Below, piece after piece: positions 16,099-23,538 of a DNA stretch of 64,000 nt (positions within the stretch are counted from its first letter, which is position 1; each line of letters begins with the position of its first letter). The DNA lies in the NCBI GenBank assembly GCA_937975765.1, contig CALJUR010000120.1, positions 62,001 to 126,000 on the forward strand, given 5' to 3'. The notes below the pieces were generated by a model. That model had not been told where the DNA came from. It saw nothing but the letters and a program-made list of their open reading frames with translations, and made no database searches. This stretch comes from an uncultured Myxococcales bacterium. GTDB lineage: Bacteria; Myxococcota_A; UBA9042; DTJE01. A program made the position numbers and the translations under genes.

Positions 16099-18402
16099 GA
16101 ACGGCGTGGTGTCGGACAGCCACGTCCCGTCCTGCCCCGGCACGGCATACCGGGAGTAGAAGCGGGCAGGCACGGCGCTGGGCACGTCGAACAGTCGCAC
16201 GGGGAGCCCGTCCGGCAACACCAGCGGGACCCGGACGTCCGGGAAGGCCGCCGGATCGACCCGTCGCACGCGGGGGTCGTCGGCACCCCGGTCCTCGTCG
16301 GGCACCCCGGGCGGCATCAGCGCGATCACCACGTCTCCCTGCGTCCCCCGGCCGGCGATCAGCGTTCGCGGGCCGTCCACCCCCGGCAGCCGCAGGCCGC
16401 CGACCCGCCAGATCGCGTCCCCCGTCAGGTCCAGTTCGACGGGCATCATCTCCGCGGCCCGGGCCTCGAATGGCCGGGTCGCGAACACCGGCGGGAGGGA
16501 CAGGTCCAGCGTGACCCGGCGGGCCTCGCCCTCGAAGGGAACCGGCGCATCCGGCGGGGCGTCCCGCCCGCGGACCTCCGCCGCCCGCAGCAGGCTGAGG
16601 GGCCCCAGGTAGAACCGGTGGCCCATCAGGGTCCGCTGGGACAGGCTGCCCAGCGACAGCCGGAAGTCCGCGAGGCCCGGCGCCCGAAGGTCCGCCGCCA
16701 GCCTCTGCAGCCGCCGGCCCCACACGGCCGGGTGGCACCCGTGCGGCCGGAGGGCCGGCAGCCACTGCAGGCCGTACCTGGCGGACTCCCACTCGACGTA
16801 GGGAGGGCTCTCGGGGGTGTGCAGGACCGTGCCCGGGGTGTGGATCACCTTGTGGTAGGTCGGCGCCTTCGCGAACACCCGCGGGTCCGCCGGGGCCTCC
16901 CAGCGCGCCAGCAGCGGCACCACCGCCAGCGGGACCGCCAGGCCCCCCGCCAGCCAGGCCAACCGGCCCGTCCACGGGCGGCCGGAGTCCAGCAGTTCCA
17001 GGCCGCCCGCGACGATCGCCAGCACCAGCGGTGCCAGCACCGTCGCCGGGACGCCCATCTTGTTCGGCTCGGTCCAGTTCGACATCCCCAGCAGCAGCGC
17101 GAAGAGCGGGACGAACCAGCCGGCCAGCAGCCACGCGCGCGGCCGCCCGGTGCGGAACAGGCGGGCGACCCCCGCGGGGACCAGCACGACCAGCAGCACG
17201 CCGAAGCGCCGCACGACGTCCAGGGGGAACAGCGCCAGCGTCGGGAAGGGCGTGTAGGGCGAGCGCAGCGGCTGGGGGACGAAGGGGAAGTTCAGCAGCA
17301 CGTCCAGGTCGAACTTCCACCCGAACAGGTCGTGGGGTGCCGGCGCGCGGCCCATCGCCCCCTCGAACCACTGGCCCGGTCCCGCCAGCAGGAAGGCGTG
17401 CAGCAGGATCTCGGGAAGCAGGAACACGAGGGTGCCGGCCAGCAGTCGCCACGCCGCATGCCGGGGGGCCGGGACGTGTCGCCACGCGTACCACAGCAGG
17501 ACGGGCACCAGCAGCGCACCGACGTGGCGCAGCGAAAGGAACAGGGCCAGGGAGACCCCCGCGGCCAGCGGGGCGGCCGTTTGCAGCAGCAGCAGCAGGA
17601 GGGTCAGCGTGCCGAAGATCGACGCCAGGAAGTTCTCGTCGAACATCCGGGTCTCGATCGCGTAGGGGCTGAAGGTCAGCAGCACCGCGACCAGCCAGGC
17701 CGCCGGCCTCCGTCCCAGGATCCGCATCCCCAGCAGGAAGCCCAGCCCGGGCAGCAGCAGGCCCTGCAGCGCGTACAGCACCCGGAACCCGAACACCCCG
17801 AACATCGCATACATGGGAGCGGCGATGATCCCCGGGCCCAGCCGCTGGCCCTGGTTGTGCATCAGGAAGGTGTTGCGGCCGTCGGCCTGCGCGTGCATCG
17901 GGTCGGTCAGGTACGGGGAGGCCGCCTCGGGGCCGCCCGCCTCGACCGACAGGATCTCGGGCCGCAGGTAGTTCTCGCCGATCGCCAGGCTGGCCCGGAC
18001 GACGCAGGAATCCTCGAAGAACATGTCCGCGTCGAAGACGGCCAGGAAGTAGCCGGTCGCCGCGACCGTCAGCACCAGCAGGCCCAGGCTGGTCCGGGAG
18101 GGCCGGCGGGGGACCAGGTCGCGCAGCCTCCCCTGGCGCCACAGGATCGCCCCCAGCACCAGGGCCTCGGCGAGGGCCGTGCCGAAGACCAGCGGGGCGC
18201 CGAGGTAGGCCGCGTGGCCGAGGCCCGCCAGCCCGGTGACCAGGACGGCCGGCACGCTGACCAGGACGATGCCCAGGGCGATCGCGACCGGGACGCGCCC
18301 CTCGGGACGCAGGGCCGGGGCCAGGCAGGCCAGGGCCAGGCGCCCGGGCAGCCAGTACGCGATTGCAAACCCCAGCAGGAGGCGAAGGGCCTCTTCCATC
18401 AT
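16090..18402 (-). CDS. Large polytopic membrane protein, GT-C-like (paralog of the 19742 gene)
   Basis: This 770-residue protein has about a dozen hydrophobic helices in its first 510 residues, then a soluble domain of about 250 residues that looks beta-rich. Motifs shared with the proteins at 4865 and 19742 include NQGQRLGPGI, a proline-rich LLNFPFVPQPLRSPYTPFP loop and NWTEPNKM. ArnT/PMT-like GT-C transferases have a similar architecture, with active-site loops facing the periplasm. Two ATGs stand in tandem (18402 and 18399). The gene follows the chorismatase-like gene by 36 bases on the same strand and is probably co-transcribed. It overlaps the end of the convergent FGE gene by 9 bases. 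The donor and acceptor are unknown. Confidence 0.6.
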   Translation of the reverse strand: MMEEALRLLLGFAIAYWLPGRLALACLAPALRPEGRVPVAIALGIVLVSVPAVLVTGLAGLGHAAYLGAPLVFGTALAEALVLGAILWRQGRLRDLVPRRPSRTSLGLLVLTVAATGYFLAVFDADMFFEDSCVVRASLAIGENYLRPEILSVEAGGPEAASPYLTDPMHAQADGRNTFLMHNQGQRLGPGIIAAPMYAMFGVFGFRVLYALQGLLLPGLGFLLGMRILGRRPAAWLVAVLLTFSPYAIETRMFDENFLASIFGTLTLLLLLLQTAAPLAAGVSLALFLSLRHVGALLVPVLLWYAWRHVPAPRHAAWRLLAGTLVFLLPEILLHAFLLAGPGQWFEGAMGRAPAPHDLFGWKFDLDVLLNFPFVPQPLRSPYTPFPTLALFPLDVVRRFGVLLVVLVPAGVARLFRTGRPRAWLLAGWFVPLFALLLGMSNWTEPNKMGVPATVLAPLVLAIVAGGLELLDSGRPWTGRLAWLAGGLAVPLAVVPLLARWEAPADPRVFAKAPTYHKVIHTPGTVLHTPESPPYVEWESARYGLQWLPALRPHGCHPAVWGRRLQRLAADLRAPGLADFRLSLGSLSQRTLMGHRFYLGPLSLLRAAEVRGRDAPPDAPVPFEGEARRVTLDLSLPPVFATRPFEARAAEMMPVELDLTGDAIWRVGGLRLPGVDGPRTLIAGRGTQGDVVIALMPPGVPDEDRGADDPRVRRVDPAAFPDVRVPLVLPDGLPVRLFDVPSAVPARFYSRYAVPGQDGTWLSDTTPFSP

Positions 18403-18438
18403 GGTCGGTGCCGCCTTTCCTCGACGCCGCCCGACGGC

Positions 18439-19593
18439 TCAGCAGGCGGTTGCCTCCATCTCGAACAGCAGGTCGTCGCGGCAGACGTCGGCCAGCACGT
18501 CGATGGCGGGCAGGTCGGGCAGCAGTCCCCGCTCGGCCAGATCGCGGTGCGCCCGCCAGCAGGCCTCGTCCTTGAAGTAGCGGATGGCCAGGGCCACGTC
18601 GCCCAGCGAGGCCCCCCGGTCCTGCAGGATGGCCGCCACGTTCCGGTAGGTCTCGACGATCTGCCCGGGACGGTCCCCGATGCAGGTGGTGAGGCCCTGG
18701 CGGTCGATGCTGGCGGTCCCGGACACCAGCAGCAGCGGCGCGTCGCCGGTGCCGACCTGCATGCCCCGGGCAAAGGCGGACCCGTAGAGGAACGCCGAGT
18801 CCTGGCGGGGACTGCGGATCGGGAGCAGCAGGGCCTTCCCGTCCGGGACGCCGGCCACGGCCAGCACGTCCAGCAGGCACTCGGTCCCGGCCGGGTTCCG
18901 CCCCTGGATGCCGGTGCTGGCGGGCAGGAAGGCTTCCGGGTCCGACGTCAGCAGTCCGACGTCCTTCAGGAAGGCGCTGCGGGCGCGGTTCAGATCCTCG
19001 TAGGTCTGCAGCAGCCGATCCAGGAAGAGCCAGGTCCGGGCGACGTTCGCGAAGGAGAAGCCCTCGCGCCGCAGCAGCGCGTCGGCCTGCTGGAAGGCCG
19101 CCATGAACGCGCGGTACGGCCCGCCCGGTGCCGCCGCCCCCGGGGCGCGTCCGGTCACACCGGACAGGAACAGCATCCGGCCGCCCGCCGCGTCCACCCG
19201 GGTCGCACCGGATCCCGGCCCGGCCTCGACCTGCGTGCAGCGGACGCCCGGCTCCGCATCGACGGTCCAGACCTGCACGCCGGAGAACAGGCCGCCGATG
19301 CAGGGGCGTCCCTCGATGTACGAGTGCGGGACCGGGGGCGGCAGGCCGCGCGCGGCGAAGACCGTGGCGCGGGCGTCGGCGGCCGCCTGCGAGCACGCCA
19401 GCAGGCCGAAGGCCTTCTCGTGCACGACGAAGCCGCCTCGCCTCGCCACGGATTCAGCGACCTCGTCATAGAAGGCCTTGAGATCCTCGGGCGTGGCGAG
19501 GGGCGCGCTGGCGGCGAAGGTTCGCAGGTGGAGCGTGGCGCCGGCCACCCGGGCGCTGCCGAACTCCCTTCCGCTGCTGTCGCGCGGTGCCAT
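18439..19593 (-). CDS. Chorismatase-like protein (FkbO/Hyg5/XanB2 family, double RidA fold)
   Basis: This 384-residue protein resembles the chorismatases, which hydrolyse chorismate to pyruvate plus a dihydrobenzoate or 3-hydroxybenzoate. Two RidA-like halves are visible: LFLSGVTGRAPG near the middle and LLLVSGTASIDRQG in the second half. TGIQGRNPAGTECLLDVLAV lies between them. The C-terminus is DVCRDDLLFEMEATAC; its cysteine and the first glutamate are seven residues apart, matching the Cys/Glu spacing I recall for Hyg5-type (3-hydroxybenzoate) enzymes. FkbO-type enzymes lack that cysteine. The start at 19593 follows a good promoter. No polyketide or aryl-polyene genes are nearby, so the fate of the product is unknown. 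Confidence 0.7.
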   Translation of the reverse strand: MAPRDSSGREFGSARVAGATLHLRTFAASAPLATPEDLKAFYDEVAESVARRGGFVVHEKAFGLLACSQAAADARATVFAARGLPPPVPHSYIEGRPCIGGLFSGVQVWTVDAEPGVRCTQVEAGPGSGATRVDAAGGRMLFLSGVTGRAPGAAAPGGPYRAFMAAFQQADALLRREGFSFANVARTWLFLDRLLQTYEDLNRARSAFLKDVGLLTSDPEAFLPASTGIQGRNPAGTECLLDVLAVAGVPDGKALLLPIRSPRQDSAFLYGSAFARGMQVGTGDAPLLLVSGTASIDRQGLTTCIGDRPGQIVETYRNVAAILQDRGASLGDVALAIRYFKDEACWRAHRDLAERGLLPDLPAIDVLADVCRDDLLFEMEATAC

Positions 19594-19618
19594 GCCCTTC
19601 CGCCGCCGAACCGTGGAG

Positions 19619-19647
19619 TTTCTAGCACGCCGGGCCGCGCCGGACAA
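19619..19647 (-). promoter_or_regulatory. Promoter for the chorismatase-like gene
   Basis: On the minus strand TTGTCC (19642-19647) and TAGAAA (19619-19624) are separated by 17 bp, about 25 bases before the ATG at 19593. Confidence 0.55.
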
Positions 19648-19681
19648 GACGCGGGTCGGCCCGTCGGCGCCCCACGCGGCG

Positions 19682-19710
19682 TGGACGGCCGCGATGCCTT
19701 CCGGTACGCT
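19682..19710 (+). promoter_or_regulatory. Probable promoter for the 19742 membrane-protein gene
   Basis: TGGACG (19682-19687) and TACGCT (19705-19710) are separated by 17 bp, 31 bases before the ATG. GGAGATCGGA follows as ribosome site. Both boxes match consensus at four of six positions. Confidence 0.35.
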
Positions 19711-19741
19711 CCGGTCGATCCCGGCGGGTGCGGAGATCGGA

Positions 19742-22024
19742 ATGGTGTCGGGCGGTGCGTCCCTCCTGGACCTGGTGCTGCACGGCCTCGCCGGCGTGGC
19801 GGCGCTGGGCGTGCTGTCCGTCCTGCCGGGCCGGGCCTGGCTGGCGCGGCGCCTGCCGGCCGGGACGCCCGCGCTGGAACGGTGGGCCCTGCATGCCGGC
19901 GTGGGGTTCTGGGGCACCGCCTGCGGGACGGCCCTGCTGTTCCTGCTCCCCGTGCAGGCCGGCGGCTTCCGGGTCGCGGACGCCGCCGCCGCGCTGCCGT
20001 TCCTGGCCGCCGCGATCCTGGCCGTCGCGGGCTGGGCCGCCTCCCGCGCGCTTCCCGCCGCCGCCGGACAGCCTCCCGCGACCCGCCTGGAGAAGGCTGT
20101 CCTGGGCCTGACCGCCGCCTTCTTCCTGCTGTTCTTCCTGGGCCTGGAGGTCGAGTACACCGCGCCGACCTGCCTGTACCGGTCGATCCTGGGCCTGCTG
20201 GGCCCCGCACGCCTGCTGGACGAGCCCGACGCCCCGATCCTGCTGCTGGGGCTGGTGTCCACCGAGCAGCTGGGCGGGGTGTTCGCGGCGTTCAGCCTGG
20301 CCGCCTTCTCCCAGGACGCCTCGATGCGGCTGCTGAACGGCACGTTCGCGGCCCTGGTGTTCCTGACGGTCGCGGCGCTGGGCCGCCGGCTGTCGGGCCG
20401 CACGTCCGCGGGTCTCCTCGCCTCCCTGCTGCTGATGGCGACCGGCGACGTCTGGCTCAGCGAGATCGGCAACGTGAACATGGTCGCGGCGCAGGCGGCG
20501 GGCCTGTTCTTGCTGCTGCTTCACCCCGCCTACGGGTCGCTGCACCGGACCCGGGCGTTCGTGTTCGGGGCCCTGGTGATGTCCCGGTACGTCGCGGTGG
20601 TCGGCGGGCTGGCGCTGCTGATCGCGGCCTGGCGGGACAGCGCGGGCCGGCCGTTGCGTCGGCGGCTGTCCGGGCTGGCCGTCGACGCGGTGGTGGTGCT
20701 GGTCGCGACGCTGCCGATGCACGTCTACCACCTGGCCTTCCTGGGCTCCCCGCTGGCCTACATGGGCATGGAGGAGTACCCGGGGCAGGCCTACGAGGTG
20801 CTGGGCGTCCCGTTCTCGATCCGCGCCATGATGAATGCCCCGCTATACGACCACCTGGTCCGGACGCCCTTCAACCCCTTCCCGATGTGGATCGGCTGGC
20901 CGCTGCACGCCGTGCAGCAGTGGGGCGCCCTGGGCCTGTCCCTGTGCGCGCTGGGTCTCGCGGCGGCGCTGCGCCGGCCGGCCGACCGGCCCTGGTGGCA
21001 GGTCGCGGCCGTCTTCGCCGTCCCGATCGCGCTGGTGCTGGGCGTGCAGGAGAACTGGTTCCAGCCCGAGAAGATGACGGTCGCGATGGTCCTTTACCCC
21101 GTGGCCGCGGGCTTCGCGGCGATCGGGGTCCGGCGGCTGCTGGAGGTGCGCTCGTGGCGGTCGGCCCTTCTGCCGGCGGGGGTCGTCGCCGCGACCTGCC
21201 TGGCCCAGGCCGGCGGGCTGGCCCTGCTGCGGCCGCTGGAGTTCCCCGAGGACCCCCGCTTCCGGCAGGCCTACCCCCGGCTGCGCGCCGAGGAGCCGGC
21301 TTTCGCCGAATGGATGCGCGGGCGCTGGCTGTCCTGGAAGTGGACGCCGCTGCCGGAGACCCCTGGCGTGCTGCGGGCGCTGCCCCGCAAGTCCCTGGAG
21401 GCGATGGCGAACGTGGCGTCGCCCGCCCTGGCCGGGCGCACCCCTTCGATCCGCGAGATGTTCATGGTCCGGGCGGTGCCGCACTGGGACACCCAGGGGG
21501 AGGACACCCGGCAGCGCCCGCCGTTCCCGCCGTCGGAGGCCGTGCGCGAACTGGACCTGGACCTGCGCGCAAGCCCCACCGTCGCCGACGCGCCGCTGCG
21601 GCCCGCCGGCCGCCTGGACCCGGCCGCGGGCGCGCTGCTGGAGATCGACCTCTCGGACGGGCGCGTCTGCACCGAGGGGCCTCCCCAGGGGGTGCGGGTC
21701 CCCTTCTCCGACCAGCCCGGGCCCGTGGTCGCGTGTCGCGCCCGCGAGGACGAGGTGTACGTCTTCGTCGCGACGTCGCCCGCCCAGCCGTTCCCGACCG
21801 AGAACGACGCCTACCGGGCGTGGCTGGCGGGGGAGACGCCGGAGCGCGACGAGCCCCCCATCCCGGTGGCGGGCCTGCGGCTGCGGCTGCCGGAGGCGGT
21901 GAGGCAGGTCACGCTGGTGGAGGTCCTGTTCCTGGGGCCCGCGCGCCACTACCTGCGGCGCGTGCAGGTGGCCCCCGACGGCTCCCTGCAGGCCGGGCCG
22001 GCGGAGGTCTGGCGCCACAACTGA
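19742..22024 (+). CDS. Large polytopic membrane protein, GT-C-like (paralog of the 16090 gene)
   Basis: This 760-residue protein has about a dozen hydrophobic helices in its first 480 residues and then a soluble C-terminal domain of about 270 residues. Shared motifs with the 16090 and 4865 proteins are the Pro/Phe-rich loop APLYDHLVRTPFNPFP and QENWFQPEKM. The divergent arrangement with the chorismatase and its membrane partner suggests duplication. No catalytic signature is strong enough to name a reaction; lipid-linked glycosyl transfer is the best guess. The ATG at 19742 is preferred over the upstream open frame because hydrophobic residues begin there and a purine-rich site precedes it. 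Confidence 0.6.
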   Translation: MVSGGASLLDLVLHGLAGVAALGVLSVLPGRAWLARRLPAGTPALERWALHAGVGFWGTACGTALLFLLPVQAGGFRVADAAAALPFLAAAILAVAGWAASRALPAAAGQPPATRLEKAVLGLTAAFFLLFFLGLEVEYTAPTCLYRSILGLLGPARLLDEPDAPILLLGLVSTEQLGGVFAAFSLAAFSQDASMRLLNGTFAALVFLTVAALGRRLSGRTSAGLLASLLLMATGDVWLSEIGNVNMVAAQAAGLFLLLLHPAYGSLHRTRAFVFGALVMSRYVAVVGGLALLIAAWRDSAGRPLRRRLSGLAVDAVVVLVATLPMHVYHLAFLGSPLAYMGMEEYPGQAYEVLGVPFSIRAMMNAPLYDHLVRTPFNPFPMWIGWPLHAVQQWGALGLSLCALGLAAALRRPADRPWWQVAAVFAVPIALVLGVQENWFQPEKMTVAMVLYPVAAGFAAIGVRRLLEVRSWRSALLPAGVVAATCLAQAGGLALLRPLEFPEDPRFRQAYPRLRAEEPAFAEWMRGRWLSWKWTPLPETPGVLRALPRKSLEAMANVASPALAGRTPSIREMFMVRAVPHWDTQGEDTRQRPPFPPSEAVRELDLDLRASPTVADAPLRPAGRLDPAAGALLEIDLSDGRVCTEGPPQGVRVPFSDQPGPVVACRAREDEVYVFVATSPAQPFPTENDAYRAWLAGETPERDEPPIPVAGLRLRLPEAVRQVTLVEVLFLGPARHYLRRVQVAPDGSLQAGPAEVWRHN

Positions 22025-22054
22025 CCTCCCGGGACGCGCGTGGGCGCCCGCGGC

Positions 22055-22083
22055 GTGACGCCCGATCCCGATTCTGCTACCGT
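22055..22083 (+). promoter_or_regulatory. Promoter for the SGNH hydrolase gene
   Basis: GTGACG (22055-22060) and TACCGT (22078-22083) are separated by 17 bp. TGC directly before the -10 box makes an extended -10 element. Confidence 0.4.
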
Positions 22084-22118
22084 TCGCGGGGCTTCCCGTC
22101 GACGGGAGGGTACGGGCC

Positions 22119-23345
22119 GTGTCCAGAAAGGTGCCGGATCGTCGCGTTTCGACGCTGCCCGGGGGCCGCCGTCGCCCGTTCCTGCGCCGGCTGCGCCCCA
22201 TCCTGGCCTACCTGGGCTTCCTGTGCGTCCTGTTCCTGCTGGCCGAGGGTCTTGCCCGGTACGCGATGGTTCCCGGGGACGGCCTGGCGAGGTTCCTGTT
22301 CCGCACCGGGATGAAGGTCTCCCGCCGCGCCTATCTGGACCGCAACCCCGAACTGCTGGACACCGAGGCACTGGTCCGCCCGCTGCACCCGAACCAGGTC
22401 TACGTGCAGCAGCCCGAGTGGGACCGGCCGCCGTTCGACCGCGTCGAGCATCCCTTCCGCATCCGCTCGAACGAACTGGGGTTCCGGGAGCGCCCGTTCG
22501 ATGAGCCCAAGCCCCCGGAAACGCGGCGGATCGTCTTCCTGGGGGACTCCAACACCTGGGGCAAGGGGCTGGAGGAGGGGCGCCGCTTCTCGAACCTGCT
22601 GGGGCGACTGCTGCCTGCGGGCGTGCAGGTCTACAACCTGGGCCTGGAAGGATGCGCGTCCGACTGCCTGGCGGAGGTGCTGGACCGATCGGCCGTGCTG
22701 CAGCCGGACCTGGCGGTCCTGCAGGTGTCCGGCAACGACCTGGACCAGACGATCTGGCGGGAATCGCGCGCGACGCCGCCCTCCGCCGCGTGGGCGACGG
22801 TGCTGTCGGTGCTGTCGCGGTCCCGCTTCCTGATGACCGGCTCCTACGCCCTGGCGGGGGACCCCAGCGACCGGCAGAGGGAGGTGATGCTGGCCCGGGC
22901 GCGCGAGTTCTACGCCCCGGCGGTGCAGCGGATCGTCCGCACCTGTCGCCAGCGGGGGATGGGCCTGGTGATCCTGGGCCTGGCCTACGGGGACGGGACG
23001 CGGTACGGCGACCACTACTTCGACGAGTGCCGGCGGAACCCCGACGTCTGCAAGGCCATCGTGGTCGAGGACTTCGCGAACGCCGCGACCTGGCTGGCCC
23101 CGGCCCCGCCGCACGTCCTGGACGAGCCCCGCGATTCGGACTGGGTCTCCCGCACCGCGCGGGACATGGGCATCGACGAGGCCGTCATGGCGCGGGTCTT
23201 CCCGTACCGCGACCTCTTCTACGACATCGTTCACCTGAACGCGCGGGGGAACTGGATCGTCGCGATGCAGTTGCTGCCGGTGCTGCGGGAGTGGCTGGAT
23301 GCGGCGCCGGCCGGCCCTGAGCACGAATCCCGGCAATCCCCCTGA
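22119..23345 (+). CDS. Membrane-anchored SGNH/GDSL-family hydrolase
   Basis: This 408-residue protein begins at a GTG with GGGAGGG eight bases upstream. One N-terminal membrane helix (ILAYLGFLCVLFLLAEGLA) would place the enzyme in the periplasm. The SGNH blocks are present: LGDSN around D143-N145 in block I, VSGNDLD (G205, N206, D207) in block III and DIVHLN with D369 and H372 in block V. Members remove or add acyl groups on sugars, lipids or peptidoglycan. This one resembles the AlgX/DltD-type membrane-bound group only loosely. Its neighbours are membrane glycosyltransferase-like genes, so glycan acyl editing is plausible but inferred. Confidence 0.82.
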   Translation: MSRKVPDRRVSTLPGGRRRPFLRRLRPILAYLGFLCVLFLLAEGLARYAMVPGDGLARFLFRTGMKVSRRAYLDRNPELLDTEALVRPLHPNQVYVQQPEWDRPPFDRVEHPFRIRSNELGFRERPFDEPKPPETRRIVFLGDSNTWGKGLEEGRRFSNLLGRLLPAGVQVYNLGLEGCASDCLAEVLDRSAVLQPDLAVLQVSGNDLDQTIWRESRATPPSAAWATVLSVLSRSRFLMTGSYALAGDPSDRQREVMLARAREFYAPAVQRIVRTCRQRGMGLVILGLAYGDGTRYGDHYFDECRRNPDVCKAIVVEDFANAATWLAPAPPHVLDEPRDSDWVSRTARDMGIDEAVMARVFPYRDLFYDIVHLNARGNWIVAMQLLPVLREWLDAAPAGPEHESRQSP

Positions 23346-23377
23346 CAGGCGAGGGCCGTGCCACCGGGAGGACGCGC

Positions 23378-23393
23378 GCGCTGTTGACAGCGC
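23378..23393. promoter_or_regulatory. Perfect 16-bp dyad over a -35 box, likely operator
   Basis: GCGCTGT-TG-ACAGCGC is a perfect inverted repeat with 7-bp arms. It contains the TTGACA -35 box of the promoter at 23384-23412. A dimeric repressor bound here would block RNA polymerase. Confidence 0.5.
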
Positions 23394-23412
23394 CGACACG
23401 CCTGGATACCAT
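23384..23412 (+). promoter_or_regulatory. Orphan sigma-70-like promoter
   Basis: A perfect TTGACA (23384-23389) and TACCAT (23407-23412) are separated by 17 bp. The promoter lies in the gap between two convergent genes and points at the 3' end of the 23539-25131 gene. It could drive the 20-codon frame at 23442 or an antisense/small RNA. Confidence 0.5.
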
Positions 23413-23441
23413 CGTTTTCGTCTGTTTTCGAGGTGCGTCCC

Positions 23442-23504
23442 ATGACGTCCTGGCGCCCCGCTCCGAAGCCGGCTCCCCGTCCGGGAACGCATCCGAAGCC
23501 CTGA
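23442..23504 (+). CDS. Possible 20-residue proline-rich small protein
   Basis: ATG at 23442 follows GAGGTG (23430-23435) with 6-base spacing and lies about 23 bases after the predicted transcription start. The product MTSWRPAPKPAPRPGTHPKP is basic and very rich in proline, ending at TGA 23502-23504. A run of prolines could stall ribosomes, so it might be a leader peptide. No gene follows on this strand. It is supported only by promoter, ribosome site and frame, so it may be fortuitous and the locus may instead make an RNA. Confidence 0.25.
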   Translation: MTSWRPAPKPAPRPGTHPKP

Positions 23505-23538
23505 TCCCGCCGTTCCCCCGGCCCTGCCCGACGCGCGG

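Noticed and set aside
14318..19396. Very long minus-strand open frame
   Set aside because: It crosses two real genes out of frame and has GC-biased composition typical of shadows in high-GC DNA.
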